Below are positions 48,470-56,583 of a DNA stretch of 64,000 nt, one piece after another. The notes under the pieces were generated by a model that did no database searches, was not told where the DNA came from, and saw only the letters and a list, made by a program, of their open reading frames with translations. The position numbers and the translations under genes are program-made. This DNA comes from Opitutales bacterium. GTDB lineage: Bacteria; Verrucomicrobiota; Verrucomicrobiia; Opitutales; UBA953. The DNA lies in contig JAFXKI010000003.1 of the NCBI GenBank assembly GCA_017531845.1, positions 200,354 to 264,353 of the forward strand, read 5' to 3'. Each line of letters opens with the position of its first letter. Within the stretch, counting starts at the first letter, position 1.

Positions 48470-48805
48470 TTAATCGCGGAGGATGAGTGCGATAAAAACG
48501 AGGTTTTCCGGTCCCGTGTTTTCAAGCCCGTGCCCCTGTCCGCTCGGCGTGAACGTCACGTCGCCGGGAGCAACAGAACGGATTTCCCCGTTGTCGTTAT
48601 ACGTTCCCGTACCGGAAAGAATGTAGTAAGTTTCACTTTCGCCGTGATGCTCGTGGTAGCCGATGGAACACCCGGGCTTGAGTGTGATTTCGGCAAACAT
48701 ACGAGTTTTGTCATTCAATTCATCCGCCGTAAGCAGATGTTTTTTGACGGTGTCGCCGTTCCCGCCGGCAACATTTTTCGCAATTTCAATTTTCGGAATC
48801 ATCAT
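48470..48805 (-). CDS. Small cupin-domain protein
   Basis: Single-domain cupin of 111 residues with metal-binding motif 1 (GCSIGYHEHHGESETYYILSG) and motif 2 (APGDVTFTPSGQGHGLENTG). Such proteins bind a divalent metal and a small ligand; the reaction is unknown. It lies 20 bases downstream of hsdR on the same strand, so it may be read from the end of the defence operon. Confidence 0.85.
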   Translation of the reverse strand: MMIPKIEIAKNVAGGNGDTVKKHLLTADELNDKTRMFAEITLKPGCSIGYHEHHGESETYYILSGTGTYNDNGEIRSVAPGDVTFTPSGQGHGLENTGPENLVFIALILRD

Positions 48806-48825
48806 TTTTTTTTAATCGTGAGTAT

Positions 48826-51800
48826 TCACCCGTTGTATTTTTTGAAGTTTTCGGCTTGTTCGAAGATTTCTTTGAAAACTTCGTCATTGGTCACGGGCGG
48901 ATAGCCGTGTGCGTCGAGAATAAGTATCAGATCCATTTTCAGTGCCGCTTTTATGTCTTCGCGCTGCGCCCAATCCGCATAGCGTGCCTTGTCGTCCACG
49001 ATCTTCTTAATTTCCGCCGCGAGAGCGACAAGTTTTTCCTCCGGATAATCGAAGCCGAACTTTTTCGCGATGGACTTCAAGATATCGTAAAAAGCTTTTT
49101 CTTCGTAGGAAATCCCCAAGTCTTTAAAGGATTTTTTCTCGGTGTTGATTTCGTGCAGAAGCGCTGCCATTCGGTCGGCGACTTCGGAAAGCACTTCTTC
49201 CGCCAAAACGGCGTTGTCGCTCCGGTCATTATACCGCGCGACCAAATCGTTGAGGCGCTTTGAAAAATCGACACCTTTCATTTTGTTGACCTTCTGAAAC
49301 TCCGAAATCACCGTTTTCAGAAGGCGTTCCATCAGCTTGATTTTCGTGTTCGGGAACGGCAATTTCGCCAAACGCGCCATGTAGTCCGCGTCCAATACAT
49401 CGAGCGTCTCGTTCCCGCTTCCGACCTGAATAATTTCTTCAACGCCCTCGGAGCGAATCGCCTCTTCAATCATTGCCGCCACGCGCCGGTTCATTTGCTC
49501 GGTATCGGGAGCGTTCCCGCGGGAAAGTTTCGCGATAATTGCCCGAACGCCGCAAAAATAGTGAATTTCCTCACGTTCTGTATCCGAGATTTCCTCGTTG
49601 CCGCCGCAGAGATTGAACGCCGACTTCAATTTTTTCGCGTGTCCCATGAAAAGGGTTTCGCGTTCCTTGGTGGCTTGAGCAAACTCCGCGCCGCGATTCA
49701 GACAATCAAGCTGCTCCAGCGGCGTTCCCGTCGTAAATAAAGAATAATCGAATTTGGAAAACAACCGGCGAAGAATATCGAGCTCGTCTTTTACCAGCGT
49801 AACGGATTTTTCCGCCGTTTCAACGGAATCGCCGACAAATTCGCCCGACGCATACTTTTTCAGCGCCTGATCCATGCTGTTTTTGATGCCGAAATAATCG
49901 ACGACCAAGCCTTTGTCTTTGCCGGGAAAAACACGGTTTACGCGGGAAATAGTCTGCACGAGCGTATGCATTTGCAACGGCTTATCAATGTACATCGTAT
50001 CTAAGCACGGCGCATCAAAACCCGTTATCCACATATCGACGACGATGGCGATTTTGAAATCGGAATCCGGATCTTTGAATAATTTGTCGAGGTTTTTGCG
50101 ATCTTCGTCGCTCCCGAGCAAGTCATAGAGTGCGGATTCGTCATCTTTACTGCGCGTCATAACGAGGTTAATTTTCCTGCACGGTTGCGGGGCGTTCCCG
50201 TAATGTGCCGCCGATTCCGCCGCCATCAGAGGTGCGTTCCCGAAGCTCAACATGTTTTCAGCGTTCCCGCCCGAAGAAACTTCCGCCCACTCCGGCCGCA
50301 ACGCAATAATTTTTTTATACAAATCGTAAGCGATGGTGCGATTCGCACAAACAATCATCGCCTTGCCCTTCACTGTAGCGCCTTCAGCAAGGCGGTTTTC
50401 GTAATGCGCAATAAAATCTTCCGCAACCGCCTGTAAGCGGTCGGAATCGCCCAAAATGCGCTCCATCCGCGTTACGGCTCGCTTGCTGGACTCGATCTGA
50501 TACGGATTGGTGCCTTCCGTCTCGCACATTCGGTAGTATTCCTCAATTTCGCGAAGCTTCGCGTTATCGAGCATTACCCGCGCCGCGCGTCCCTCATAAA
50601 CAATGCGGCGCGTAATGCCGTCCGCCACGGATTCCGTCATCGTATACGCATCGACGACATCGCCGAAAACGCGTATCGTCTCGTCAATCGGCGTTCCCGT
50701 GAAGCCGACATAGGTCGCATTCGGGAACGAGTCGTGCAAATATTTTGCGAAGCCGTAGCTACGCCGCACGCCGCTTTCTTCCCGTCGCACCCGCTGAGCG
50801 AGATTCGTCTGCGAGCGATGTGCTTCATCCGAAATACAAACGATATTCGCTCGCTCGGAAAGCAGCTGTGTGTCTTCGGTGAATTTGTGAATCGTTGTCA
50901 GAAAAACTCCGCCGCTCGTGCGGCCGGCAAGGAGCTCCCGCAATTTCGCGCGGCTTTCCACCGAGACAACGCATTCGTCTCCAATAAATTGCTTTGCGTT
51001 CCCGAATTGCTCGGAAAGTTGCGTATCCAAATCCGTGCGGTCCGTGATCAAAACAACGGTCGGGCTCGCAAACTCGCGGGAACGCATCAGCATCCGCGTC
51101 AGGAAAAGCATTGTGTAGCTTTTCCCGCAACCTGTTGCCCCGAAATAAGTTCCGCCCTTACCGTCGCCGCCGGCTCGCATTTTGGAATGCGCAAGGATAT
51201 TTGCGAAAAGCTTATGCGTCGCAAAAAACTGCGGATAGCGGCAAACGACTTTCAGTTCTTTTTTCGACGAATCGGGCAAAAAAACAAAATCCTTTATCAC
51301 GCTGAGCAAACGCTCCTTGCGAAACAGCCCGCGCACCATCGTCTTCAGCGAATCAATCCCGTCCGCCGCAGGCTCGCCCGGCTCCGCTTTGTTCCAAGCG
51401 TAGAAAAAATCATACGGGGTGAAAAGCGAGCCGTATTTGTTATTCACTCCGTCACTGATAACGATAAACGCGTTGCACTTGAAAAGCTCCGGAATATCCC
51501 GCCGATAGCGCACCGTCAACTGCCTGAAAGCATCATAAATCGTCGCGTCTTCCCGAACGGCACTCTTAAACTCAAGCACGACCATCGGCAAGCCGTTGAC
51601 AAAAACGATCCCGTCGGGAATGCGCGTTTCCGTCCCTTTAATTTCAAGCTGGTTGACGATTTTGAATAAATTACCCGAAACGCCGTTCCCGCTGAAATCA
51701 ATCGGCTCAATATATAAATTCGGACTCGAAGCATCGTCCCGCTTCAGCGAAAAACCCTCCGTAATGAGACGATACGTTTTGACGTTGTTTTCGTAAAGCG

Positions 51801-52023
51801 ACGTTCCCGCATCTGCGGAAAGTACTGCCAAAGCGCGCTCAATTTCCGTCGACGTAATCCCGTCCGATGCGTAGCGTTCCCGCAAATACGCCCGAAAATC
51901 GTCGCGCAAAAGCACGTCGCCCGAGTCGCGCACAATTTCGTTCCCGCAAACGTAATCGTAGCCTTCCGCACGGAAGAGCTCTATTATCGCCATTTCAAGC
52001 GTGTGTTCGTCAAAGTGCGCCAT
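48826..52023 (-). CDS. hsdR: Type I restriction enzyme, R (motor/nuclease) subunit
   Basis: DNA translocase and endonuclease of the HsdRMS complex. The 1065-residue protein has the PD-(D/E)xK nuclease (D137 in RIPDGIV, E151 and K153 in VLEFKSA), Walker A GATGCGKS at 295-302, DEAH at 399-402, GFTGTP, and SRVNRVFPGKDKGLVVDYFG of helicase domain 2, then a C-terminal helical domain. All key residues are present. Its ATG overlaps the fic stop by one base (TAATG). Octamers are frequent in it, unlike in the Thoeris genes upstream. Confidence 0.95.
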   Translation of the reverse strand: MAHFDEHTLEMAIIELFRAEGYDYVCGNEIVRDSGDVLLRDDFRAYLRERYASDGITSTEIERALAVLSADAGTSLYENNVKTYRLITEGFSLKRDDASSPNLYIEPIDFSGNGVSGNLFKIVNQLEIKGTETRIPDGIVFVNGLPMVVLEFKSAVREDATIYDAFRQLTVRYRRDIPELFKCNAFIVISDGVNNKYGSLFTPYDFFYAWNKAEPGEPAADGIDSLKTMVRGLFRKERLLSVIKDFVFLPDSSKKELKVVCRYPQFFATHKLFANILAHSKMRAGGDGKGGTYFGATGCGKSYTMLFLTRMLMRSREFASPTVVLITDRTDLDTQLSEQFGNAKQFIGDECVVSVESRAKLRELLAGRTSGGVFLTTIHKFTEDTQLLSERANIVCISDEAHRSQTNLAQRVRREESGVRRSYGFAKYLHDSFPNATYVGFTGTPIDETIRVFGDVVDAYTMTESVADGITRRIVYEGRAARVMLDNAKLREIEEYYRMCETEGTNPYQIESSKRAVTRMERILGDSDRLQAVAEDFIAHYENRLAEGATVKGKAMIVCANRTIAYDLYKKIIALRPEWAEVSSGGNAENMLSFGNAPLMAAESAAHYGNAPQPCRKINLVMTRSKDDESALYDLLGSDEDRKNLDKLFKDPDSDFKIAIVVDMWITGFDAPCLDTMYIDKPLQMHTLVQTISRVNRVFPGKDKGLVVDYFGIKNSMDQALKKYASGEFVGDSVETAEKSVTLVKDELDILRRLFSKFDYSLFTTGTPLEQLDCLNRGAEFAQATKERETLFMGHAKKLKSAFNLCGGNEEISDTEREEIHYFCGVRAIIAKLSRGNAPDTEQMNRRVAAMIEEAIRSEGVEEIIQVGSGNETLDVLDADYMARLAKLPFPNTKIKLMERLLKTVISEFQKVNKMKGVDFSKRLNDLVARYNDRSDNAVLAEEVLSEVADRMAALLHEINTEKKSFKDLGISYEEKAFYDILKSIAKKFGFDYPEEKLVALAAEIKKIVDDKARYADWAQREDIKAALKMDLILILDAHGYPPVTNDEVFKEIFEQAENFKKYNG

Positions 52024-53291
52024 TAGTTTTCCAAAATCTTATTTTCGTTAAACAAAGCCAAGCCTTTCACCGTCAGGCGATATTTCTGGCGCGGATGGTG
52101 CGGATTATCCGGATAGAGCGGAGTCGCCACGCCGACTTTAAGCGCCGGGCTTAACGTGTACTCAATAAAATTTTTGCGATCTTTCAAGCCGACAGCCGTC
52201 ATCGCCTCTTTTACGGAAAACGTATTCACTCCCGTCGCCAAAATGAAACGACGTACGTTTTCACTGAGCGTACCCCAAATTCCGGCTGAGCTTATGGGGG
52301 CGTCCGACGAACTTGCAGGGGTACTTGCGGGGGAGGTTGCGGGGTAACTTGAGGGGGTATCCTCGTAAGTTGATGGGCTACTTGCGGGGGTACTTGTTCC
52401 CGTACTTGCGGGATCAGTTATGGGGGGCCCCCACGCTGCAGGCGCATCGATGAGCAAATGACGATTTCTCAACTCGTTTTTTTCGCCCAGAAGTAAGTTC
52501 CGGAAAAAGCGGTTTAAAAATTCAAAATTCGGAGTGATGCCTTTTTTCACGTTGCGATAGTTGGCGCGAACGAGTGCGTTGCGAAAGTACCACGAATGCC
52601 GTTCAAACAAGGTATTGTCCGCCTCGAAGCCGATAGAACGCAGATATTTTATAAGAAAAATAGCCGTCGTCCGCGTATTGCCCTCACAAAAAGGATGAAT
52701 CTGCCACAAGCCGGAAACAAATTTTGCGATATGGGCAACGGTTTCGCTCAGATTCAGATTTGAATAGGAAAACTTGCCTTCCTGCACGATATCGTATTCC
52801 AAGGTTCGCAGGAGCTCCTCACAGCTGACATACAACACGGTGTCGCCGCGCAAAACCCATTCCTTCTTGGTAATATCAAACGGACGCACCCGCCCCGCAT
52901 GATCAAATACGCCCTCAAAAATACGCCGATGTGTCGCAAGGAAGCCGGGAACGCTAAACGAAAACGATTGCTCGCTGAGGAGCTTCGCAATGTTCACGGC
53001 GACCTTATCCGCTTCCCGCTCTTCCGCCTCATCCGGAAGACGTGCCGTGCGCGTTTCGTAGTAATTGCGGACTAAGTCCTGCGCGTCATCGATAGAAATT
53101 TCGCCTTCAATATGCCGCTGAGCCGTTTCCCTCAAGTATTCGGAGACATGAAGTCCGTCAACAGCCTGCAAGCCGATTGCGGTTTTCCACGCAGAAACAC
53201 GTTCCCGCGTATGCGGCTCACTCACGCGAAGATATTCGTCGAAATTAGAAAATTTCGCTTCATCTTCCCGCAAATATTCTTCGAAATCCAT
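52023..53291 (-). CDS. Fic-domain protein with a Ser/Thr/Pro repeat linker
   Basis: Probable AMP-transferase (AMPylator) or related toxin-like enzyme encoded within the type I operon. The 422-residue protein has a helical N-terminal region, the Fic core with HPFCEGNTRT at 199-208 (catalytic His and phosphate-binding GNxR intact), a 45-residue linker built from S-T-P-A repeats (about 293-335), and a C-terminal winged-helix-like region (RRFILATGVNTFSVKEAMTAVGL). Fic genes are often found between type I hsd genes; their role there is unsettled. Coupled to hsdR by a TAATG overlap. Confidence 0.9.
   Translation of the reverse strand: MDFEEYLREDEAKFSNFDEYLRVSEPHTRERVSAWKTAIGLQAVDGLHVSEYLRETAQRHIEGEISIDDAQDLVRNYYETRTARLPDEAEEREADKVAVNIAKLLSEQSFSFSVPGFLATHRRIFEGVFDHAGRVRPFDITKKEWVLRGDTVLYVSCEELLRTLEYDIVQEGKFSYSNLNLSETVAHIAKFVSGLWQIHPFCEGNTRTTAIFLIKYLRSIGFEADNTLFERHSWYFRNALVRANYRNVKKGITPNFEFLNRFFRNLLLGEKNELRNRHLLIDAPAAWGPPITDPASTGTSTPASSPSTYEDTPSSYPATSPASTPASSSDAPISSAGIWGTLSENVRRFILATGVNTFSVKEAMTAVGLKDRKNFIEYTLSPALKVGVATPLYPDNPHHPRQKYRLTVKGLALFNENKILEN
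52312..52428. repeat. 12-bp tandem repeats in fic
   Basis: Units related to CTTGCGGGGGTA follow in a 12-base register for most of the stretch (about nine units, one interrupted). On the coding strand each unit encodes S-T-P-A or a variant. Because 12 is a multiple of three, changes in copy number alter linker length without a frameshift. Confidence 0.85.
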
Positions 53292-53341
53292 CGGTCTTCA
53301 TTGTGTCCGAAAAGCCTCGGAAACGCGAGAACAAAGGGGAA

Positions 53342-53440
53342 TTTTAGTGAATAATGAATAGTGAATAACGAATAACGCTTTGTGCGTTTTGCTCAGCAAA
53401 ACGAAAGTAATAATTATTCACTATTCATTATTCACTAAAA
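53342..53440. repeat. Perfect 27-bp heptad inverted repeat with inner hairpin
   Basis: Left arm 53342-53368 and right arm 53414-53440 are exact complements. The left arm repeats AGTGAAT, AATGAAT, AGTGAAT, AACGAAT in a 7-base register. The loop contains a second perfect hairpin, CGTTTTGCT/AGCAAAACG, around one base. It separates the fic start from the Thoeris genes and may end or attenuate the upstream transcript. Confidence 0.9.
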
Positions 53441-53529
53441 CAGCTTCCCGCTCCCGCCAAGCGCGTGTTTATCTCCCGCGTCGTCTCAAATTCCAAAACC
53501 GCTCCCTCGCAGGAACATTAACGATAGAC

Positions 53530-54051
53530 TTAATCGCCTATAGCATTCTTTACAGCGTGATAATTCCATTTATATCTTTTATCAAATACAGACTCTTTGT
53601 ACCACATTGAGACATGCATTCCTTGAGAGCGAAGAATATCTGGACATTTATCCTTATCAACGGAAGGTCCATTATACAAAACAACGATTTTCAATCCGTC
53701 TCGAAGAGCCTTCTCACACTCGAACTGAAGATAACTTCTGTAATCTACACTACCCCCTCTAGCGCAAAATTGCCCCCAACTATTATAACTTTGACAGTAC
53801 CGACAACTTCCTGCTGCTAAATATTTCGTCTTATTTCCGACGATAAGCACAAACGTCTTCGAAGCATTGAGACGCAATGACAACGATTTTTTTATATTAC
53901 AGTTTAAGCTGTCATCTTTTGCTTGTGTCATCTCGTGCGCATCAGGAAAAGACAAACTCCACGACTCGCTATCATTCCAATAATGCAGTTGATCTATCGC
54001 ATTACTATCACCCGTCCAATCTGCCGCTATATATACTTTCGTTCTTCGCAT
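53530..54051 (-). CDS. thsB: ThsB-like TIR-domain protein (type II Thoeris sensor)
   Basis: TIR-fold enzyme of the DUF1863/ThsB group. In Thoeris such proteins sense phage infection and turn NAD into a signal; type II systems use histidine-ADP-ribose. The 173 residues show VYIAADW, the DAHE block, LRLNASKTFVLIVGNKTK (strand B signature) and a helix with E111 and E113 (YLQFECEKAL), one of which should be the catalytic glutamate. A cysteine cluster C83/C86/C96 is inserted. It starts one base after the thsA stop. AT-rich and free of the octamer. Confidence 0.85.
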   Translation of the reverse strand: MRRTKVYIAADWTGDSNAIDQLHYWNDSESWSLSFPDAHEMTQAKDDSLNCNIKKSLSLRLNASKTFVLIVGNKTKYLAAGSCRYCQSYNSWGQFCARGGSVDYRSYLQFECEKALRDGLKIVVLYNGPSVDKDKCPDILRSQGMHVSMWYKESVFDKRYKWNYHAVKNAIGD

Positions 54052-54052
54052 T

Positions 54053-54886
54053 TTAGATTTCTTTCAGCTTGAAAAGGTTTACCCTATTTTTCTTAGACAC
54101 ATCAAGCACTATGGATATTTTCGCCCCATTCTTAAGACGAACACGACTAATTTTAAATGACCAAATGAGCGACTCAAGAAGTTCTTGCTCCGTAACAGTC
54201 AAATGATTTCTAAATCTTGTTATCCCGGATCCAAGAAGCGGGACAACAATATCATTCCCACTATAAACCCGATCAATCTCTTCCCAAAAAAAGAGAAGGA
54301 ATCTCAAATAATCTTCCATTTCTAAAAAAGCTCTATTGCATTCATCAAATCTAGAAAATGCCGTTAATAAAAAATCATCATGGATAACGATTGAGCCAAG
54401 TTTATATCGAATCTTTTTTCCTTCCGATCGTGTTTTATTCTTCTCCACGGCTCGACCTTTCATTTCCTTGTAGATCTTGTCATCCACCGCGGAAACATCT
54501 TTAACAAATTCCTTGAGGAAAACGCCATTGAGTGTTTTTCGTGAGATAATTTTATCATCCGCTCGAGTATCAAAATACTCATTAAACGCAATAACTTTCA
54601 ACCCGGCTTCCTTAAATATATTTCCGAATTTAATCTGTAATTCAGTGGAATTGATGCTCAATGTGATTTTCCTCAAATAATTTGCTTGTATCCACAAATA
54701 TACATACGCACATGCAAGAGCTACAACAAACGACACTGCAGCATAGCTCTTCCACGAATCTGGAACAGACCAGAAAATCAAGACAAGCGATAAAAAAAGG
54801 CTCAAATAGGATAAGCAATTAAAATACTGTTTTACTAGTTTTCTATCAAAAAACGGAACTCTCATAATAATTTTCCTAAGTAACAC
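54053..54886 (-). CDS. thsA: ThsA-like effector: two membrane helices plus macro-type domain (type II Thoeris)
   Basis: Membrane effector thought to bind the TIR-made ADP-ribose signal through its macro domain and damage the inner membrane. The 277 residues begin with two hydrophobic helices (about 21-41 and 47-67), then the DUF6430/ThsA-macro domain: LQIKFGNIFKEAGLKVIAFN, EYFDTRADDKIISRKTLNGV, HDDFLLTAFSRFDECNRAFL, VVPLLGSGITRFRNH (the ligand loop) and QELLESLIWSFKISRVRL. An inner ATG at codon 8 is a possible start. One base from thsB and four from the upstream small gene. Strongly AT-rich. Confidence 0.85.
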   Translation of the reverse strand: MLLRKIIMRVPFFDRKLVKQYFNCLSYLSLFLSLVLIFWSVPDSWKSYAAVSFVVALACAYVYLWIQANYLRKITLSINSTELQIKFGNIFKEAGLKVIAFNEYFDTRADDKIISRKTLNGVFLKEFVKDVSAVDDKIYKEMKGRAVEKNKTRSEGKKIRYKLGSIVIHDDFLLTAFSRFDECNRAFLEMEDYLRFLLFFWEEIDRVYSGNDIVVPLLGSGITRFRNHLTVTEQELLESLIWSFKISRVRLKNGAKISIVLDVSKKNRVNLFKLKEI

Positions 54887-54890
54887 AAAG

Positions 54891-55379
54891 CTATTTACAA
54901 ATTCTTCGATCTAAAATTTTCAACAACTCGGCCTCTTTTATTTGTTCATAGTACTTTTTGTTCTCACTATCCTCCGCATACACATACAAGCAGGTCGTAC
55001 TACCTAACGTTGAAACAATCTCTCGAAGTTCTCTTTTCGTATACCGAACAGAGGCCGTCTCCGATGAATTTAAGAGACATTCTTTGAAGAAGTCATCGCG
55101 TTTGGGTTGTAATCGTTGAAACGTTTTTTCTCTTCTAACGGCAACACCTAACCATTCGACAAAAATAGCTCGATTACCTATATTTGAAATTTTTATACAG
55201 AGCACTCTATCGTACAACGTTCCTCGTTCATCCATGAGATACGATATACTCAAAGACAATCGTACTCTTTTTCTAAATGGTATTCTTGACGTATACACTG
55301 CGACACATCCAAGCGAAAACGTCAAAAATGACATAACTGCAGTAAGAAATCCCACATTTTCATTACACCATGAGATCAT
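54891..55379 (-). CDS. Small membrane-anchored protein of unknown function in the Thoeris cassette
   Basis: Not recognised. The 162 residues have one N-terminal membrane helix (about 8-30, GFLTAVMSFLTFSLGCVAVYT region) and a cytoplasmic-type domain with beta-strands (VRLSLSISYLMDE, RVLCIKISNIGNRAIFVEWLGVAV, STTCLYVYAED) and a charged C-terminus ending in Cys. It lies 4 bases before thsA and 9 bases after hsdS and shares the AT-rich composition, so it probably came with thsA and thsB. It could be a regulator, an accessory effector or an immunity protein; the sequence does not decide. Confidence 0.7.
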   Translation of the reverse strand: MISWCNENVGFLTAVMSFLTFSLGCVAVYTSRIPFRKRVRLSLSISYLMDERGTLYDRVLCIKISNIGNRAIFVEWLGVAVRREKTFQRLQPKRDDFFKECLLNSSETASVRYTKRELREIVSTLGSTTCLYVYAEDSENKKYYEQIKEAELLKILDRRICK

Positions 55380-55388
55380 AAAAATCAG

Positions 55389-56552
55389 TCACTCCCCGAT
55401 TTTTGCTAAAAGTAGGTTTTGGATTTTTGTTAAAGTTTTGTTTTCGCGCATGTAGGTTAAGGAAAGTCCAACGAGAGACGAAAGCTTGCGTTCCAAAAGC
55501 TTCAACTCATCGCCCGGCGGAATTGTAATTTTGTAAACCTCCAGCGCAGAGGAGTCAACACGTTGCCGCCCGTCCGTTCCTTTCATGTGGGATTTCGCAT
55601 AGCTGCGAAATTCTTCACTTCGGACAAGTGTCGCGAGGAAAGAAGACAGACTAAAAGAACGTCCCCGCAAAACGATGAATTCAGTAGAGCCAAAAGCCAC
55701 TTCGTTTTGAGGAATTTCTGAAACAACTGCCACTTTCCCGTTCTCCATACAGGGCGTTATTCGAGCAAATAAAACGTCCCCATTTTGGAATTTCGCACCG
55801 CCGGAAAACTCTCTTCGTTGAACCTCTTGAATAAAAAAACCTTTCGTAGGCAAAGCCTCCATTTCGACAAAAAACGCATCTTCCCCCTTTTTTATAGAGA
55901 GTCTGGGATTAATCTCTGCTATTTCTCTCAGCGTTCCCGAGCGCCAGCCGGGGGGGAGGCGGGCGGGATCGATGTTGTCCACGAAGGTGCGGCGGTAGAG
56001 GGTTTGGGCGGAGGATTCGAGGGTGGAAATGAGGCGTTCATTGAGGCGGATGCGGCGCGTGAGCGTTTCGTATTCGGCAACGATTTCGCGTTGGCGGGAA
56101 ATCGGCGGGATCGGTAGACGCAAATCGCAAAAATCTTCCCACGTCAAACTTCCGCGAACACCACCGACGGCATAGAAACTGGCTTCCCGATCGAATTCCT
56201 TTCGGGAAAACCACATCATCAAATATTTTGGCAAAAGCGTTCCCGTATCAATGACTTCAAACATCGGATACACAGGAGACATTATTGCGGATTCTTCTTC
56301 AAACATCGCAATCGGTATTTTCCCATCGCGACTCACCTGCATAAGACTACACGCAAACTGTTCCCGCCGGATAACTTTATAATTGGACAAATCTGTCCCT
56401 ATGACATTGGCAACCGACGGAATAAACGCTTTGTCGATAGTCAGACCGACAAGTTTCGTTACCGCCAAATCGCGGTTGCGGGAATCGACTTCGCGGATGT
56501 AATCGCCGAGGCGTTTGTAGTCGGTTTTATTCTTCAGAGAGTTTTCGGGCAT
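55389..56552 (-). CDS. hsdS: Type I restriction-modification specificity subunit
   Basis: Recognises the DNA target for HsdM and HsdR. The 387 residues hold two target-recognition domains, each followed by a helical spacer: RLPIPPISRQREIVAEYETLTRRI ends the first (split over the spacer) and ITIPPGDELKLLERKLSSL the second. TRD1 and the central spacer are GC-rich with octamers; from about 55.93 kb to the stop TRD2 is AT-rich and octamer-free, the same style as the Thoeris genes. TRD2 was therefore probably exchanged or imported with the island. Confidence 0.92.
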   Translation of the reverse strand: MPENSLKNKTDYKRLGDYIREVDSRNRDLAVTKLVGLTIDKAFIPSVANVIGTDLSNYKVIRREQFACSLMQVSRDGKIPIAMFEEESAIMSPVYPMFEVIDTGTLLPKYLMMWFSRKEFDREASFYAVGGVRGSLTWEDFCDLRLPIPPISRQREIVAEYETLTRRIRLNERLISTLESSAQTLYRRTFVDNIDPARLPPGWRSGTLREIAEINPRLSIKKGEDAFFVEMEALPTKGFFIQEVQRREFSGGAKFQNGDVLFARITPCMENGKVAVVSEIPQNEVAFGSTEFIVLRGRSFSLSSFLATLVRSEEFRSYAKSHMKGTDGRQRVDSSALEVYKITIPPGDELKLLERKLSSLVGLSLTYMRENKTLTKIQNLLLAKIGE

Positions 56553-56583
56553 TTCCGTAAGTAAAGCATCAATTTTCGGCGTG

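Noticed and set aside
52312-52428. CRISPR-like array of short repeats
   Set aside because: The units are 12 bp, contiguous without spacers, and lie in frame within fic; no cas genes are present.
52023-53291. Built-in VbhA-type antitoxin helix in the Fic protein
   Set aside because: No clear (S/T)xxxE(G/N) inhibitory motif with correct spacing was found; TAQRHIEG has the wrong spacing.
53342-53440. Insertion-sequence ends for the perfect inverted repeat
   Set aside because: The arms are only 45 bases apart, there is no transposase, and the 7-base register ties it to the other intergenic heptad repeats.
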